From positions 15,452 to 31,611 of the forward strand of contig DJEI01000027.1 of NCBI GenBank assembly GCA_002431865.1: 16,160 bases of DNA. The letters run 5' to 3'. A program made the position numbers and the translations under genes. This DNA is from Lachnospiraceae bacterium UBA5902 (GTDB taxonomy: Bacteria > Bacillota > Clostridia > Lachnospirales > Lachnospiraceae). The notes under the pieces were generated by a model that had not been told where the DNA came from, made no database searches, and saw only the letters and a list, made by a program, of their open reading frames with translations. Of the stretch, positions 1 to 8,180 are shown in pieces; the first letter of the stretch is position 1, and every line of letters begins with the position of its first letter.

Positions 1-247
1 TTTCACGCACAACGGCATCAGGGCTTGTCACATATTTCGCTCTGATGCCGTCATTTGCGGAATCAAAATCTCCAATTATCAGATCCGGTTCGATGTCCAG
101 TTGTTCTAACATTTCCAGTCCCTTGTCAACACCGATCACATACGGATGAACCGGATATCCATATGCGCCCTCATAAACGGCTGCGAGCAAATTCTGATCG
201 ACCGAACCACCTGTGACAATGAGACAATATTTGCTTTCTGTTTTCAT
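1..247 (-). CDS. thiN: Thiamine pyrophosphokinase, partial (C-terminal part beyond window)
   Basis: Reading down from the ATG at 247, 82 codons stay open to the window edge, so only the N-terminal third or so is present. The enzyme transfers pyrophosphate from ATP to thiamine, giving the cofactor thiamine diphosphate in the cytoplasm. Visible signatures are an early LIVTGG strand (residues 9-14), VDKG (40-43) and the diagnostic IIGDFDS (57-63), whose acidic residues bind Mg-ATP in this family. The gene begins 9 bases after the rpe stop. The bases before the ATG hold no good Shine-Dalgarno sequence, so translation is probably coupled to rpe. The order rpe-thiN at the end of an rsgA-containing operon matches Bacillus (yloR-yloS). 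The family call is secure; the start is slightly less so. Confidence 0.88.
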   Translation of the reverse strand, partial: MKTESKYCLIVTGGSVDQNLLAAVYEGAYGYPVHPYVIGVDKGLEMLEQLDIEPDLIIGDFDSANDGIRAKYVTSPDAVVRE

Positions 248-256
248 TTCTATGCT

Positions 257-910
257 CTATGCGTTCAGCTTTTCCATAAAAGCCGCGATATTTGCTTTCT
301 TGTCTCCCTTGAAGACAGCGGAGCCTGCAACAACAACATTCGCACCAGCGTCTAATACATCCTGTACATTATCGACGGTGATACCACCATCCACTTCAAT
401 CAGAAGCCCTGGATTGCGTTCTTCGGCAAGTGCCTTTACTTCTTGCAGCTTCGTAAGGGCAATCGGCATAAATTTCTGTCCGCCAAAGCCTGGATTGACA
501 CTCATGATGAGTACCATATCCACCTGATTGATGTAATACTCTAACCAATGTACCGGTGTCTCTGGATTCACTGCGATTCCGACCCTCATTCCTGCTGCTT
601 TTACCGCATCGATCGTCTCCTGCAAATCCTTACATGCTTCATAATGCACCGTAAGCATATCCGCTCCTGCATCTGCAAATGCATCAATATAACGAATCGG
701 TTCATTGATCATCAGATGCACATCAAAAAAGCTGTCTGTGACCTTACGGATACATTTGATAACCGGTGGTCCAAAGGAGATGTTTCGTACAAAGGTTCCA
801 TCCATAACATCTAAGTGAAACCATTTCACGCCTGCCTCATCCAGCACTTTTGCATTTCGTTCAATATGGTTAAAATCAATTGACAACAACGACGGTGAAA
901 GAATATTCAT
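257..910 (-). CDS. rpe: Ribulose-phosphate 3-epimerase
   Basis: This 217-residue TIM-barrel enzyme interconverts ribulose 5-phosphate and xylulose 5-phosphate in the non-oxidative pentose phosphate pathway. Seen in the sequence: the N-terminal SPSLLSIDF (residues 5-13), the metal-binding H32 and D34 in a HLDVMDG segment, H65 in DVHLMI, and D174 in EVDGGI, followed by a glycine-rich phosphate-binding region near 195-202. Length is normal. An ATG at 919 would add three residues, but it lies immediately against the AGGAG and so has no usable spacing. The ATG at 910 has a 9-base spacing and gives the usual N-terminus. The start of rpe lies just past the rsgA stop (913-915), with its ribosome binding site inside rsgA, so the two are translationally coupled. 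Confidence 0.96.
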   Translation of the reverse strand: MNILSPSLLSIDFNHIERNAKVLDEAGVKWFHLDVMDGTFVRNISFGPPVIKCIRKVTDSFFDVHLMINEPIRYIDAFADAGADMLTVHYEACKDLQETIDAVKAAGMRVGIAVNPETPVHWLEYYINQVDMVLIMSVNPGFGGQKFMPIALTKLQEVKALAEERNPGLLIEVDGGITVDNVQDVLDAGANVVVAGSAVFKGDKKANIAAFMEKLNA

Positions 911-912
911 AT

Positions 913-1797
913 CTACCATCTCCTTTTATTTTTTAATTCCTCATATAACTGCACATAATTGTCATAGCGTAACTGCGAGATTTTTCCCGCCTGCAACGCT
1001 TCTTTTACCAAGCACTCCGGCTCATGTATATGCACACAGCCATTAAATTTACAATGTCCATTATAACGTTCAAACTCCCGGAAATATTCCTTTAAATCTT
1101 CCGGTTCCAAGTCCTCGATCACAAGAGAACTGAATCCGGGTGTGTCCATAACATATGTGTCTTCCTCAATGTAAATTAGTTCGGAATGTCTCGTTGTGTG
1201 TTTTCCTCTGCGGATCTTCTCACTGACTGCCCCGGTCTGTACCTGTGCCTGTGGATGCAATGCATTCAGCATCGATGACTTTCCAACGCCAGACGGTCCT
1301 GCAAAGACGCTTGTCTTTTCCCGGATAGCTTCCCGGAATATATTGATTCCACGCTGTTCCTTCGCAACTGTAAGAAATACCTGATATCCCGCGCCTGCAT
1401 AGATATCACAGATCTCCCGGGCTTCCTGCACACTGACCAGATCCGACTTATTGAAACAGATCAGCGTATCAACCCCCTGCTGTTCCATCATGATCAGAAA
1501 ACGATCCAACAGATTGTAATTTGGTTTTGGATCTGCCAGTGCAAAGACGATCACTGCCTGATCTACATTCGCAACCGCCGGTCGGATCAGCAGATTCTCC
1601 CGCGGTAAGATCTCGACAATATTTCCTGTCTTATCCCGCTCACTGATAATCTCGATCTCAACATCGTCGCCAACTGCCGGTTTGATCTTCTGGTTGCGGA
1701 ACGCACCTTTCGCTTTACACTCATATATGGTTTTTACAGTATTATGTGGGTGGATATAATAAAATCCACCCACACCTTTCATAATCTTTCCCTGCAT
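913..1797 (-). CDS. rsgA: Small-subunit (30S) maturation GTPase RsgA
   Basis: This 294-residue protein belongs to the circularly permuted GTPase family (B. subtilis CpgA/YloQ) that binds the late 30S ribosomal precursor and checks its maturation. An N-terminal OB-fold covers roughly residues 1-70. The G motifs are in the permuted order G4-G1-G3: NKSD at 116-119, the P-loop GPSGVGKSS at 167-175 and DTPG at 218-221. A C-terminal zinc site is formed by C249, C254, H256 and C262. The ATG at 1797 has AGGAAG just upstream and gives the normal N-terminus. The gene follows the PASTA kinase prkC after 17 bases; in B. subtilis PrkC phosphorylates this GTPase, so the adjacency is meaningful. An 11-bp perfect inverted repeat lies in codons 8-18 (separate entry). 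Confidence 0.96.
   Translation of the reverse strand: MQGKIMKGVGGFYYIHPHNTVKTIYECKAKGAFRNQKIKPAVGDDVEIEIISERDKTGNIVEILPRENLLIRPAVANVDQAVIVFALADPKPNYNLLDRFLIMMEQQGVDTLICFNKSDLVSVQEAREICDIYAGAGYQVFLTVAKEQRGINIFREAIREKTSVFAGPSGVGKSSMLNALHPQAQVQTGAVSEKIRRGKHTTRHSELIYIEEDTYVMDTPGFSSLVIEDLEPEDLKEYFREFERYNGHCKFNGCVHIHEPECLVKEALQAGKISQLRYDNYVQLYEELKNKRRW
920..924 (-). promoter_or_regulatory. Ribosome binding site that decides the rpe start
   Basis: AGGAG on the minus strand, 9 bases before the ATG at 910. It directly abuts the alternative ATG at 919, which is therefore rejected. The site lies within the last codons of rsgA. Confidence 0.75.
1745..1774 (-). repeat. Perfect 11-bp inverted repeat in the start of rsgA
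   Basis: Arms at 1745-1755 and 1764-1774 are exact reverse complements, rich in G and C, and separated by 8 bases (ataataaa on the plus strand). In the mRNA they can form a strong hairpin covering codons 8-18 of rsgA, starting about 23 bases after the ATG. No U-tract follows, so it is not a terminator. It encodes a conserved stretch (GVGGFYY), so it may be partly accidental, but it is strong enough to influence ribosome loading. Confidence 0.6.
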
Positions 1798-1814
1798 AGA
1801 CTTCCTATACTCTT

Positions 1815-4037
1815 TTATTCTTCCGAATAAGAAACATTCGGTGCCGGTACGGAGAATGAACTTGTCACGTCCGTTCCGCCTGCCAAAATTACAAAGCTTG
1901 CGCTGCCTCCCTGCGAATCCAGATTTGGTACAGTTGCAGATACATTATAAGAGTTTCCTGATGTAACAGTGATTGTCTGCTCATACACAGCGCCACCGTT
2001 AAATATTACCTGAACCGTAACGGCTGATCCGTCTAATGCAGCATCATTACATGTAATTGTTCCCGAGATATTAGCTGTATATTTCTTTTCCTTCTGCTCT
2101 GGTCCATCACTGATGACAAAATCAACGCTGTCACCCTCTGTCACAGTTGTTCCTCTCGAAGGATTCTGACTGATAACCATACCTGCTGCGACACTGTCAC
2201 TGTTTGCATGTGTGACATTTCCGGTAGAAAGCTTCTTGCTCGACAAAGAATCTCTTGCCTGTGCCTCTGTGAGTCCTCCTAAGTTCGGAACTTCTACTTC
2301 CTTCTTCTCGGAGCCGTTGCTGACTGTCACAATAACCTTAGAGCCCTTCGCTGCCTTGGTTCCTCCAGCCGGTTCTGTCTTAATAACCTTATCCTTCTCT
2401 ACATCATCGCTGTAATCATATGCATGGCTGACTTCAAATCCTGCTTCCTGCAGAAGTGTCACAGCCTGAGAATCTTCATAATTTGTTACATCCGGCACAT
2501 CCACTTCTTCTGCACCTGCACTGACTTTGAGTACGATCTCCTGATCAGCAGGGATTGTCTCGCCTTCTTTCACGCTCTGCTCAAAGACGTAGCCCTCCTG
2601 TGTTTTCTCATCCTCTACATGCTCTGTCTTGACGTTTGTAAAACCTGCATCTGAAAGCATCTTCAGTGCCGCTTCTTCTGAAACACCTGTAACACCGATC
2701 ATGGCAATGGACTGTACTTCCTCCGTTGTGATCTTGTTCTTGTTATCTTTCTTTGCTCCAAATTTGAACCAGCCAAGTACATTACCAAGTACGACTATAA
2801 TAATGATTGCAATAATCACAGCAGTTGCTACACCGGCAATCGTAACTGCTTTCCGAATACCCGGGTCAATACCATCCGGATCTTCCTCTTCATCTAACTC
2901 TTCATCGTCATCATAATCCTGAACCTTCTTCAGATTGCCACGCTTTGGCTGTGGTTCCGGTTCATAATCGTCCTCTTCCCAGTCATCATTGTCTTCCTGC
3001 AGAAGTTCATTGATTCTGCCGTTGTTTGCCTGCGGGGTAGAGTTGTATCCAATCGGGCGGATTTCGCCCATCTCCTGTGACACCGGTGGGTTGTCATATG
3101 GCTGACTGTACAGGTCTCGGTTTGCACTTCCGTTACGGATTGCCTGTACGTCTTCCTTCGTCCACTCCTGTGTCGGACTGTTTGTGATTGATGTTGGTGC
3201 GACCACGATATCAATATTCGGATTGTTCTGTACACGCTTTAAGTCTGCGATCAAGGCACTCGCTGTCAGATATCTGCGCTCTGGCTTCTTCTGTGTTGCC
3301 TTCAAAATGATCTTCTCAAAGCTGGTATAAATATCCGGATAATACTGTCTCGGCGGAATCATCTCATTCTGAATATGCATGAGTGCAACCGATACATTGT
3401 TATCTCCCTCAAACGGCACTCTTCCGGTTACCATCTCATACATTGTGATACCGAGCGAATAAATATCACTTCGTTCATCGCTGTATCCGCCTCTCGCCTG
3501 TTCCGGGGATATGTAATGTACACTGCCCATCGCGCCGGAAGTGAGCGTATTGCTGCTCGCTGCCTTGGCGATACCAAAATCTGTGACCTTGATATTTCCA
3601 TTTTTGGACACAATAATATTCTGTGGTTTGATGTCACGATGAATAATATGCTTCTCATGTGCTGCTTCCAATCCGGATGCAATCTGAATGGAGAAATTTA
3701 TAGCAGTATCCATATCCAGACGGCCATGCTGTTCAATATACTGTTTTAATGTAATACCCTCTACGAGTTCCATCACGATACAGTAGATACCCTCATCATC
3801 GACAACATCATATACATTAACAATATTCGGATGTGTCAGTCCTGCAGAAGCCTGTGCTTCAATCCGAAACTTCGTCACAAAATTCTTATCGTTGCTGAAC
3901 TCTGGTTTCAACACCTTGATTGCCACGTTTCGATTCAATCTGTGGTCTCTTGCTTTGTAGACAATGGACATGCCGCCTGCACCGACCACGTCTAAAATCT
4001 CATATCTATCACATAATATCATTCCTGGTTTTAACAT
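1815..4037 (-). CDS. prkC: PASTA-domain membrane Ser/Thr protein kinase
   Basis: This 740-residue sensor kinase (PrkC/StkP/PknB family) couples cell-wall state to growth and translation. The cytoplasmic Hanks-type kinase domain spans about residues 10-270: glycine loop GAGGMSIV (19-26), catalytic K41, helix-C E60, HRD (133-135), DFG (153-155), activation-loop T164 and T166, and SPE (177-179). A juxtamembrane linker (about 271-395) ends in a very acidic tract (348-388). One membrane helix lies at about 397-421. Three extracellular PASTA repeats follow at roughly 443-510, 512-578 and 581-649; in the family these bind muropeptides or lipid II. The last ~88 residues (653-740) are a threonine/serine/valine-rich, probably beta-sandwich extension. 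AGAAAGGG 8 bases upstream supports the start. It follows prpC, its expected phosphatase, after 44 bases. Confidence 0.96.
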   Translation of the reverse strand: MLKPGMILCDRYEILDVVGAGGMSIVYKARDHRLNRNVAIKVLKPEFSNDKNFVTKFRIEAQASAGLTHPNIVNVYDVVDDEGIYCIVMELVEGITLKQYIEQHGRLDMDTAINFSIQIASGLEAAHEKHIIHRDIKPQNIIVSKNGNIKVTDFGIAKAASSNTLTSGAMGSVHYISPEQARGGYSDERSDIYSLGITMYEMVTGRVPFEGDNNVSVALMHIQNEMIPPRQYYPDIYTSFEKIILKATQKKPERRYLTASALIADLKRVQNNPNIDIVVAPTSITNSPTQEWTKEDVQAIRNGSANRDLYSQPYDNPPVSQEMGEIRPIGYNSTPQANNGRINELLQEDNDDWEEDDYEPEPQPKRGNLKKVQDYDDDEELDEEEDPDGIDPGIRKAVTIAGVATAVIIAIIIIVVLGNVLGWFKFGAKKDNKNKITTEEVQSIAMIGVTGVSEEAALKMLSDAGFTNVKTEHVEDEKTQEGYVFEQSVKEGETIPADQEIVLKVSAGAEEVDVPDVTNYEDSQAVTLLQEAGFEVSHAYDYSDDVEKDKVIKTEPAGGTKAAKGSKVIVTVSNGSEKKEVEVPNLGGLTEAQARDSLSSKKLSTGNVTHANSDSVAAGMVISQNPSRGTTVTEGDSVDFVISDGPEQKEKKYTANISGTITCNDAALDGSAVTVQVIFNGGAVYEQTITVTSGNSYNVSATVPNLDSQGGSASFVILAGGTDVTSSFSVPAPNVSYSEE

Positions 4038-4081
4038 GATTTCAACCCTTTCTGCTATATTCGTTCTCTATTCGGTCATCT

Positions 4082-4801
4082 CTATGCCGCTATAATAATT
4101 ACGGATATATTATCCGAACCTCCATAATAATTTGCCCGATCCACAAGCTCCTGTGCAATTCGATCCAAATCGTCTTCCTCGGAAACAATATCCCTTATTT
4201 CGTCATCTTCGACCATGTTCGATAACCCGTCTGAGCATAACAGATATTTTTCTTCCGTGTTTATATCTATCTCAAAAAAGTCCGGCATCATTTCATCCCG
4301 CGAACCCATCGCTTTCGTGATGATGTTCTTTTCCGGATGATTGCGTCCTTTTTTCCGTTCCAGTTCACCTTTTCGAATCAGTTCCTCGACAAGCGAATGA
4401 TCCATTGTGATCTGACGAATTTCTCCGCCGATCGCATACAATCTGCTGTCACCGACATTCGCCACATACAGCTTTCCATCCTGTGCCACGGCTGCTACCA
4501 TCGTCGTTCCCATCCCATTTAAATCGGGATCTGCACACGCCGCCTTATATATTTCGTTGTTTACAAATAACATTGCCCGTTTTAACAGTGCTACCGGATT
4601 TTCTATTGTGGACTTCTCTACAAAATCCACTGTAATATCAATCGCCATCCTTGATGCTTTGTCCCCCGCGCGATGTCCGCCCATCCCATCTGCTACAATA
4701 TACAGATTTGGAAGTGGACCGACCGGAGTGTCACTGAAAAAAATACTGTCCTGATTGTTATTACGTTTGATCCCGGTATCCGTCTTTCCACTAGAATGCA
4801 T
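4082..4801 (-). CDS. prpC: PP2C-family Ser/Thr protein phosphatase, partner of PrkC
   Basis: This 239-residue cytoplasmic metal-dependent phosphatase reverses phosphorylation by the adjacent kinase. PP2C motifs in order: TDTGIKRNNNQD (residues 7-18, metal ligand D18), VADGMGGH (36-43, metal ligand D38), GMGTTMVAA, NVGDSRLYA, CSDGLSNMV (D191) and GGSDNIS (227-233, D230). A longer open frame begins at 4858. I chose the ATG at 4801 because AGGAGG sits 6 bases before it and because the PP2C fold starts straight after it. The gene overlaps the end of rlmN by 11 bases (4791-4801), with its ribosome binding site inside rlmN, implying coupled translation. The rlmN-prpC-prkC-rsgA order is the standard Firmicutes one. 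Confidence 0.95.
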   Translation of the reverse strand: MHSSGKTDTGIKRNNNQDSIFFSDTPVGPLPNLYIVADGMGGHRAGDKASRMAIDITVDFVEKSTIENPVALLKRAMLFVNNEIYKAACADPDLNGMGTTMVAAVAQDGKLYVANVGDSRLYAIGGEIRQITMDHSLVEELIRKGELERKKGRNHPEKNIITKAMGSRDEMMPDFFEIDINTEEKYLLCSDGLSNMVEDDEIRDIVSEEDDLDRIAQELVDRANYYGGSDNISVIIIAA

Positions 4802-5837
4802 GGGAATCCTCCTGATGATGAAACGCATATTTCCTTCGTAACTGACCACAGGCAGCATCTATATCGCTACCCATACTCTTCCTTATTGTAGCATTTATGT
4901 GATATTTTGCAAGAGTGGATTTGAATTTTTCAACGGAATCACTGTCACTTCTCTCATATTCCCGTTCTTCCACCGGATTGATTGGAATCAGATTGACATG
5001 GCAATTCATACCTGCAAGCAGCTTTACCAGTTTTCCCGCCTGTTCCTCCGTATCATTCTTACCCTTTACAAGGCTGTACTCAAAGGTCACTCTCCGTCCG
5101 GTCTGCCGGAAATATTCCCGGCAGGCATCCAATGTCTCTGCCAGTGTATACTGATATGCAACCGGCATCAGTTCTTTCCGCTCCTCATCCGTTGGTGCAT
5201 GTAAGGAAAGCGCAAAAGTGATTGGAATATCCTCCTTTGCCAGATCATAGATACGCGGCACGATTCCACAGCTTGAAACCGTGATATTTCTGGCACTTAA
5301 ATTATAACCATTCTCATCAATAAGCAGGCGCAAAAAACGGATCAGATTCTCATAGTTGTCGAGTGGTTCTCCCGTTCCCATCACAACTACATGGCTGATG
5401 CGTTCTCCGGTGATGCGGCTCGTCGCATAAATCTGTTCCAACATCTCTGACGCGGTCAGATTCCGCACCAGTCCGCCAATTGTTGACGCACAGAAACGGC
5501 ATCCCATCCGGCAGCCCGCCTGCGATGAAATACAGACTGAATTTCCATAATTATGGCGCATAAACACTGTCTCGATTATCTGTCCATCCGACAACCGGTA
5601 CAGGAATTTGATCGTGCCGTCCGATTTGGACTCCTGACTTGTCTCTGCCTCGATGTGCACAAATCCTTCCTCGTCCATCTGTGCACGCAGTGCCTTCGGA
5701 AGATTTGACATATCCTCCGTCGATGCCACATACTTCTGATGCATCCACTGGAACACCTGCTTCGCCCGGAATGCCGGCTGTCCATGTGCTTTCATCCACT
5801 GTTCAATTTCCACAAGGTACATTGATTTGATGTCCAT
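4791..5837 (-). CDS. rlmN: Dual-specificity 23S rRNA A2503 / tRNA A37 C2-methyltransferase
   Basis: This 348-residue radical-SAM enzyme methylates C2 of A2503 in 23S rRNA, near the peptidyl transferase centre, and in the family also A37 of some tRNAs. The 4Fe-4S cluster motif CX3CX2C is at C109, C113 and C116. The two mechanistic cysteines of the family align with C102 (in VCISSQ) and C330 (in DAACGQL). An N-terminal accessory domain occupies about residues 1-90. The ATG at 5837 begins one base after the rsmB stop, with AGGAG 6 bases upstream inside rsmB. The 3' end overlaps prpC by 11 bases. All key residues are present. The Cfr paralogue is unlikely given the canonical housekeeping operon context. 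Confidence 0.96.
   Translation of the reverse strand: MDIKSMYLVEIEQWMKAHGQPAFRAKQVFQWMHQKYVASTEDMSNLPKALRAQMDEEGFVHIEAETSQESKSDGTIKFLYRLSDGQIIETVFMRHNYGNSVCISSQAGCRMGCRFCASTIGGLVRNLTASEMLEQIYATSRITGERISHVVVMGTGEPLDNYENLIRFLRLLIDENGYNLSARNITVSSCGIVPRIYDLAKEDIPITFALSLHAPTDEERKELMPVAYQYTLAETLDACREYFRQTGRRVTFEYSLVKGKNDTEEQAGKLVKLLAGMNCHVNLIPINPVEEREYERSDSDSVEKFKSTLAKYHINATIRKSMGSDIDAACGQLRRKYAFHHQEDSHAF
4808..4813 (-). promoter_or_regulatory. Ribosome binding site that decides the prpC start
   Basis: A full AGGAGG on the minus strand, 6 bases before the ATG at 4801 and inside the final codons of rlmN. The upstream in-frame ATGs at 4858 and 4828 have nothing comparable. Confidence 0.8.
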
Positions 5838-5838
5838 T

Positions 5839-7149
5839 CTAATCTCCTAGCTTATGCAGTACCGCATAATAAAATCCATCACAGGCATCGATGCCCTGTA
5901 AGAACTGTCGTTGTTCTTTTAAAGTATATTCCGGATGCTCCTTTAAGAAACGCTCCACCTGCAAGGTGTTTTCTTCCTTTGCGATCGTGCAGGTGCTGTA
6001 TAACAGCATCCCACCTGCTTTCACATAACGACAGGCGTTTTGCAGTATCGTATGCTGCAGCTCCACCAGTGACTCAATCTGTTCCTCGGTTACCCGGTAT
6101 TTGATATCATTTTTCCGTCCCATGATGCCAAGTCCGGAACAAGGCAGATCTGCGATAACAATATCAGCTTTTTCCTCCTGCTCCTGCATATATTCCGTTG
6201 CATCCTGACAACGGATATCCACATTTGCAAGCTTTAATCGTTCTACATTTTCTTCAATCAGTTCCAGTTTCTCGTCTGCAATGTCCATCGACAGCACATG
6301 GCCTTGCTGCGCAAATTCTGCTGCCGCCGTCGTCTTCCCCCCTGGCGCCGCACAGATATCCATCACAAAATCCTCTGGCTGGATGCCTGCTGCCGCAACA
6401 GTACACATTGAGCTTTCATCCTGCACAGTGAAATATCCCTGCTTATATCCCGGAATCTTATGTATAAAATCATAGCCCGATAACAGCCATGCCCTTTCAT
6501 AATATGCCCCCGGCTCAACTGTTATGCCTGATTCTTTCAATCGGTTTTTATAAGAATCCATCGTCTCTCCGTTTTCTTCGATCCGATGTGTATTCAGCCG
6601 GATACTCGTCTTCCGGTCTGTAAACGCCGCCTGCAGGATTGCCTCTGTACTCTCTGCGCCATACTCAGAGATAAGCTTCTGTACGAGCCAGAGCGGTGTT
6701 GATGTCAGCACAGACAAATACCGCTCCGGTTCTTTTTTCTGATCCGGATACGTGATCTCTGCTTTCTCCCGTGCAATCGTCCGAAGCACACCGTTCACAA
6801 AACCGGAAAGTCCGGCAAAGCCATGTTTTTTAGCAAGCTTCACGCATTCATTGCACGCAGCAGAATCCGGTACACTGTCCATAAAAAGAATCTGGTAACA
6901 GCCCATCCGGAGCAGACAGGCAATCACCGGCTTGCACTTTTTTATCTTCGTCTTTGAATACTGGTCGATCACATAGTCCAACCGTAGCTTTGTCTCTGTG
7001 ACACCCTCCACCAGTCTGGATAAAAAGGCACGTTCTACCTTGTCCGTAAACTGGTTTTTACGAAGTGCATTTCCAAGTGCAATATTTGAAAATGCCTGGT
7101 TAGTCTCTATATCCAATAATACAGTCAACGCCACGTCTCTTGTATCCAT
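5839..7149 (-). CDS. rsmB: 16S rRNA m5C967 methyltransferase
   Basis: This 436-residue protein methylates C967 of 16S rRNA using SAM. An N-terminal NusB-like RNA-binding domain (about residues 1-135) is followed by a Rossmann-type methyltransferase. Visible landmarks are the SAM-binding CAAPGGKT segment, then DLPCSGLG with the motif IV cysteine C337, and LYSTCT with catalytic C387. The C-terminus is slightly divergent, ending in DGFYYAVLHKLGD. AGAGGAG lies 6 bases before the ATG. The gene starts 13 bases after the fmt stop and ends one base before rlmN, consistent with the conserved fmt-rsmB-rlmN order. RsmF-type enzymes lack the NusB domain, which favours RsmB. Confidence 0.95.
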   Translation of the reverse strand: MDTRDVALTVLLDIETNQAFSNIALGNALRKNQFTDKVERAFLSRLVEGVTETKLRLDYVIDQYSKTKIKKCKPVIACLLRMGCYQILFMDSVPDSAACNECVKLAKKHGFAGLSGFVNGVLRTIAREKAEITYPDQKKEPERYLSVLTSTPLWLVQKLISEYGAESTEAILQAAFTDRKTSIRLNTHRIEENGETMDSYKNRLKESGITVEPGAYYERAWLLSGYDFIHKIPGYKQGYFTVQDESSMCTVAAAGIQPEDFVMDICAAPGGKTTAAAEFAQQGHVLSMDIADEKLELIEENVERLKLANVDIRCQDATEYMQEQEEKADIVIADLPCSGLGIMGRKNDIKYRVTEEQIESLVELQHTILQNACRYVKAGGMLLYSTCTIAKEENTLQVERFLKEHPEYTLKEQRQFLQGIDACDGFYYAVLHKLGD

Positions 7150-7162
7150 GTGTTTCTCCTCT

Positions 7163-8137
7163 TTATTTCCAATTTACAGTCATGCCTGCCTTTAGTGGAT
7201 TGCCATTTAAATAAGCTACAGTATCCATCGGCTTTTTGCCCTCCGGTTGAAGGTTCTGGATCTGCAATGCATCCGTACCGCACGCAATCACAAAATATTT
7301 CTTTGCAACCTCCACGATCTCGCCCGGTGCAAAGGTCAGTGTCTGTTCCACCTTTCCCTGTGCCTGCGTCTTATATGCATCATCCATTGTGATGACCTTT
7401 GCCTTGTAAATCTTTACATTCTTACCATCAATCTCTGTATATGCACATGGCCACGGATTGAGTCCACGGATCAGCCTCTCCAGTTCCTCTGCGGACTTTG
7501 CAAAATCCATCCGTCCCATCTCCTTGGAAAGCATCGATGCATAACAGCTTTTTGCATCATCCTGCTTCGTCCGTGTCGCTGTATGATTTTCAAGCTTGTT
7601 GAGTGTCTCCAAAATCAAAGCCGCTCCAGCCTCAGCAAGCTTGTCATACAGTGTGGCTCCGGTATCCTCCGGTGTGATTGCAACCTCCACCTTGTCGATC
7701 ATATCTCCGGTATCAAGTCCCTTTTCCATATACATCGTTGTGACACCGGTTACCGTCTCTCCGTCGATGATTGCACGCTCAATCGGTGCTGCTCCACGGT
7801 ACTTCGGAAGCAATGACGCATGAATGTTAATACAGCCATACGGTGGAATCGATAAAATACTCTCTGGCAGAATCTGTCCATATGCTGCCACCACGATTGC
7901 ATCCGGCTTGTATGACCGAAGCGTCTCTACCATCTCTGCCTCCCGCACTTTCTCCGGCTGATAGGCGGGAATCTCATATTCCAATGCTTTCATCTTGACT
8001 GGTGTTGGTACCAGCTTACGGTTTCGTCCCTGTGGTTTGTCCGGCTGTGTCACAACCGCAACCACCTCATGTTCTTTCACGATTGCCGAAAGCGCAATCG
8101 CTGCAAACTCCGGCGTTCCCATATATATGATTCTCAT
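7163..8137 (-). CDS. fmt: Methionyl-tRNA formyltransferase
   Basis: This 324-residue enzyme uses 10-formyl-tetrahydrofolate to formylate the amino group of initiator Met-tRNA. The N-terminal Rossmann-like domain starts with IIYMGTPEFA. The catalytic trio aligns with N104 and H106 in the INIHASLLPKYRGAAP segment and D142 in LDTGD. A C-terminal OB-like tRNA-binding domain occupies about residues 205-324. GGAGGT lies 5 bases before the ATG. The gene comes 43 bases after def, which encodes the deformylase that later removes the group. Full length with no anomalies. Confidence 0.97.
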   Translation of the reverse strand: MRIIYMGTPEFAAIALSAIVKEHEVVAVVTQPDKPQGRNRKLVPTPVKMKALEYEIPAYQPEKVREAEMVETLRSYKPDAIVVAAYGQILPESILSIPPYGCINIHASLLPKYRGAAPIERAIIDGETVTGVTTMYMEKGLDTGDMIDKVEVAITPEDTGATLYDKLAEAGAALILETLNKLENHTATRTKQDDAKSCYASMLSKEMGRMDFAKSAEELERLIRGLNPWPCAYTEIDGKNVKIYKAKVITMDDAYKTQAQGKVEQTLTFAPGEIVEVAKKYFVIACGTDALQIQNLQPEGKKPMDTVAYLNGNPLKAGMTVNWK

Positions 8138-8180
8138 ACTCTACCTCCATGTTCTACCCTGCTGCACTTACGGCTTCTGG

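Noticed and set aside
7247..7816. 189-codon plus-strand open frame opposite fmt
   Set aside because: Cys- and His-rich antisense shadow of a confidently assigned gene; no initiation signals seen.
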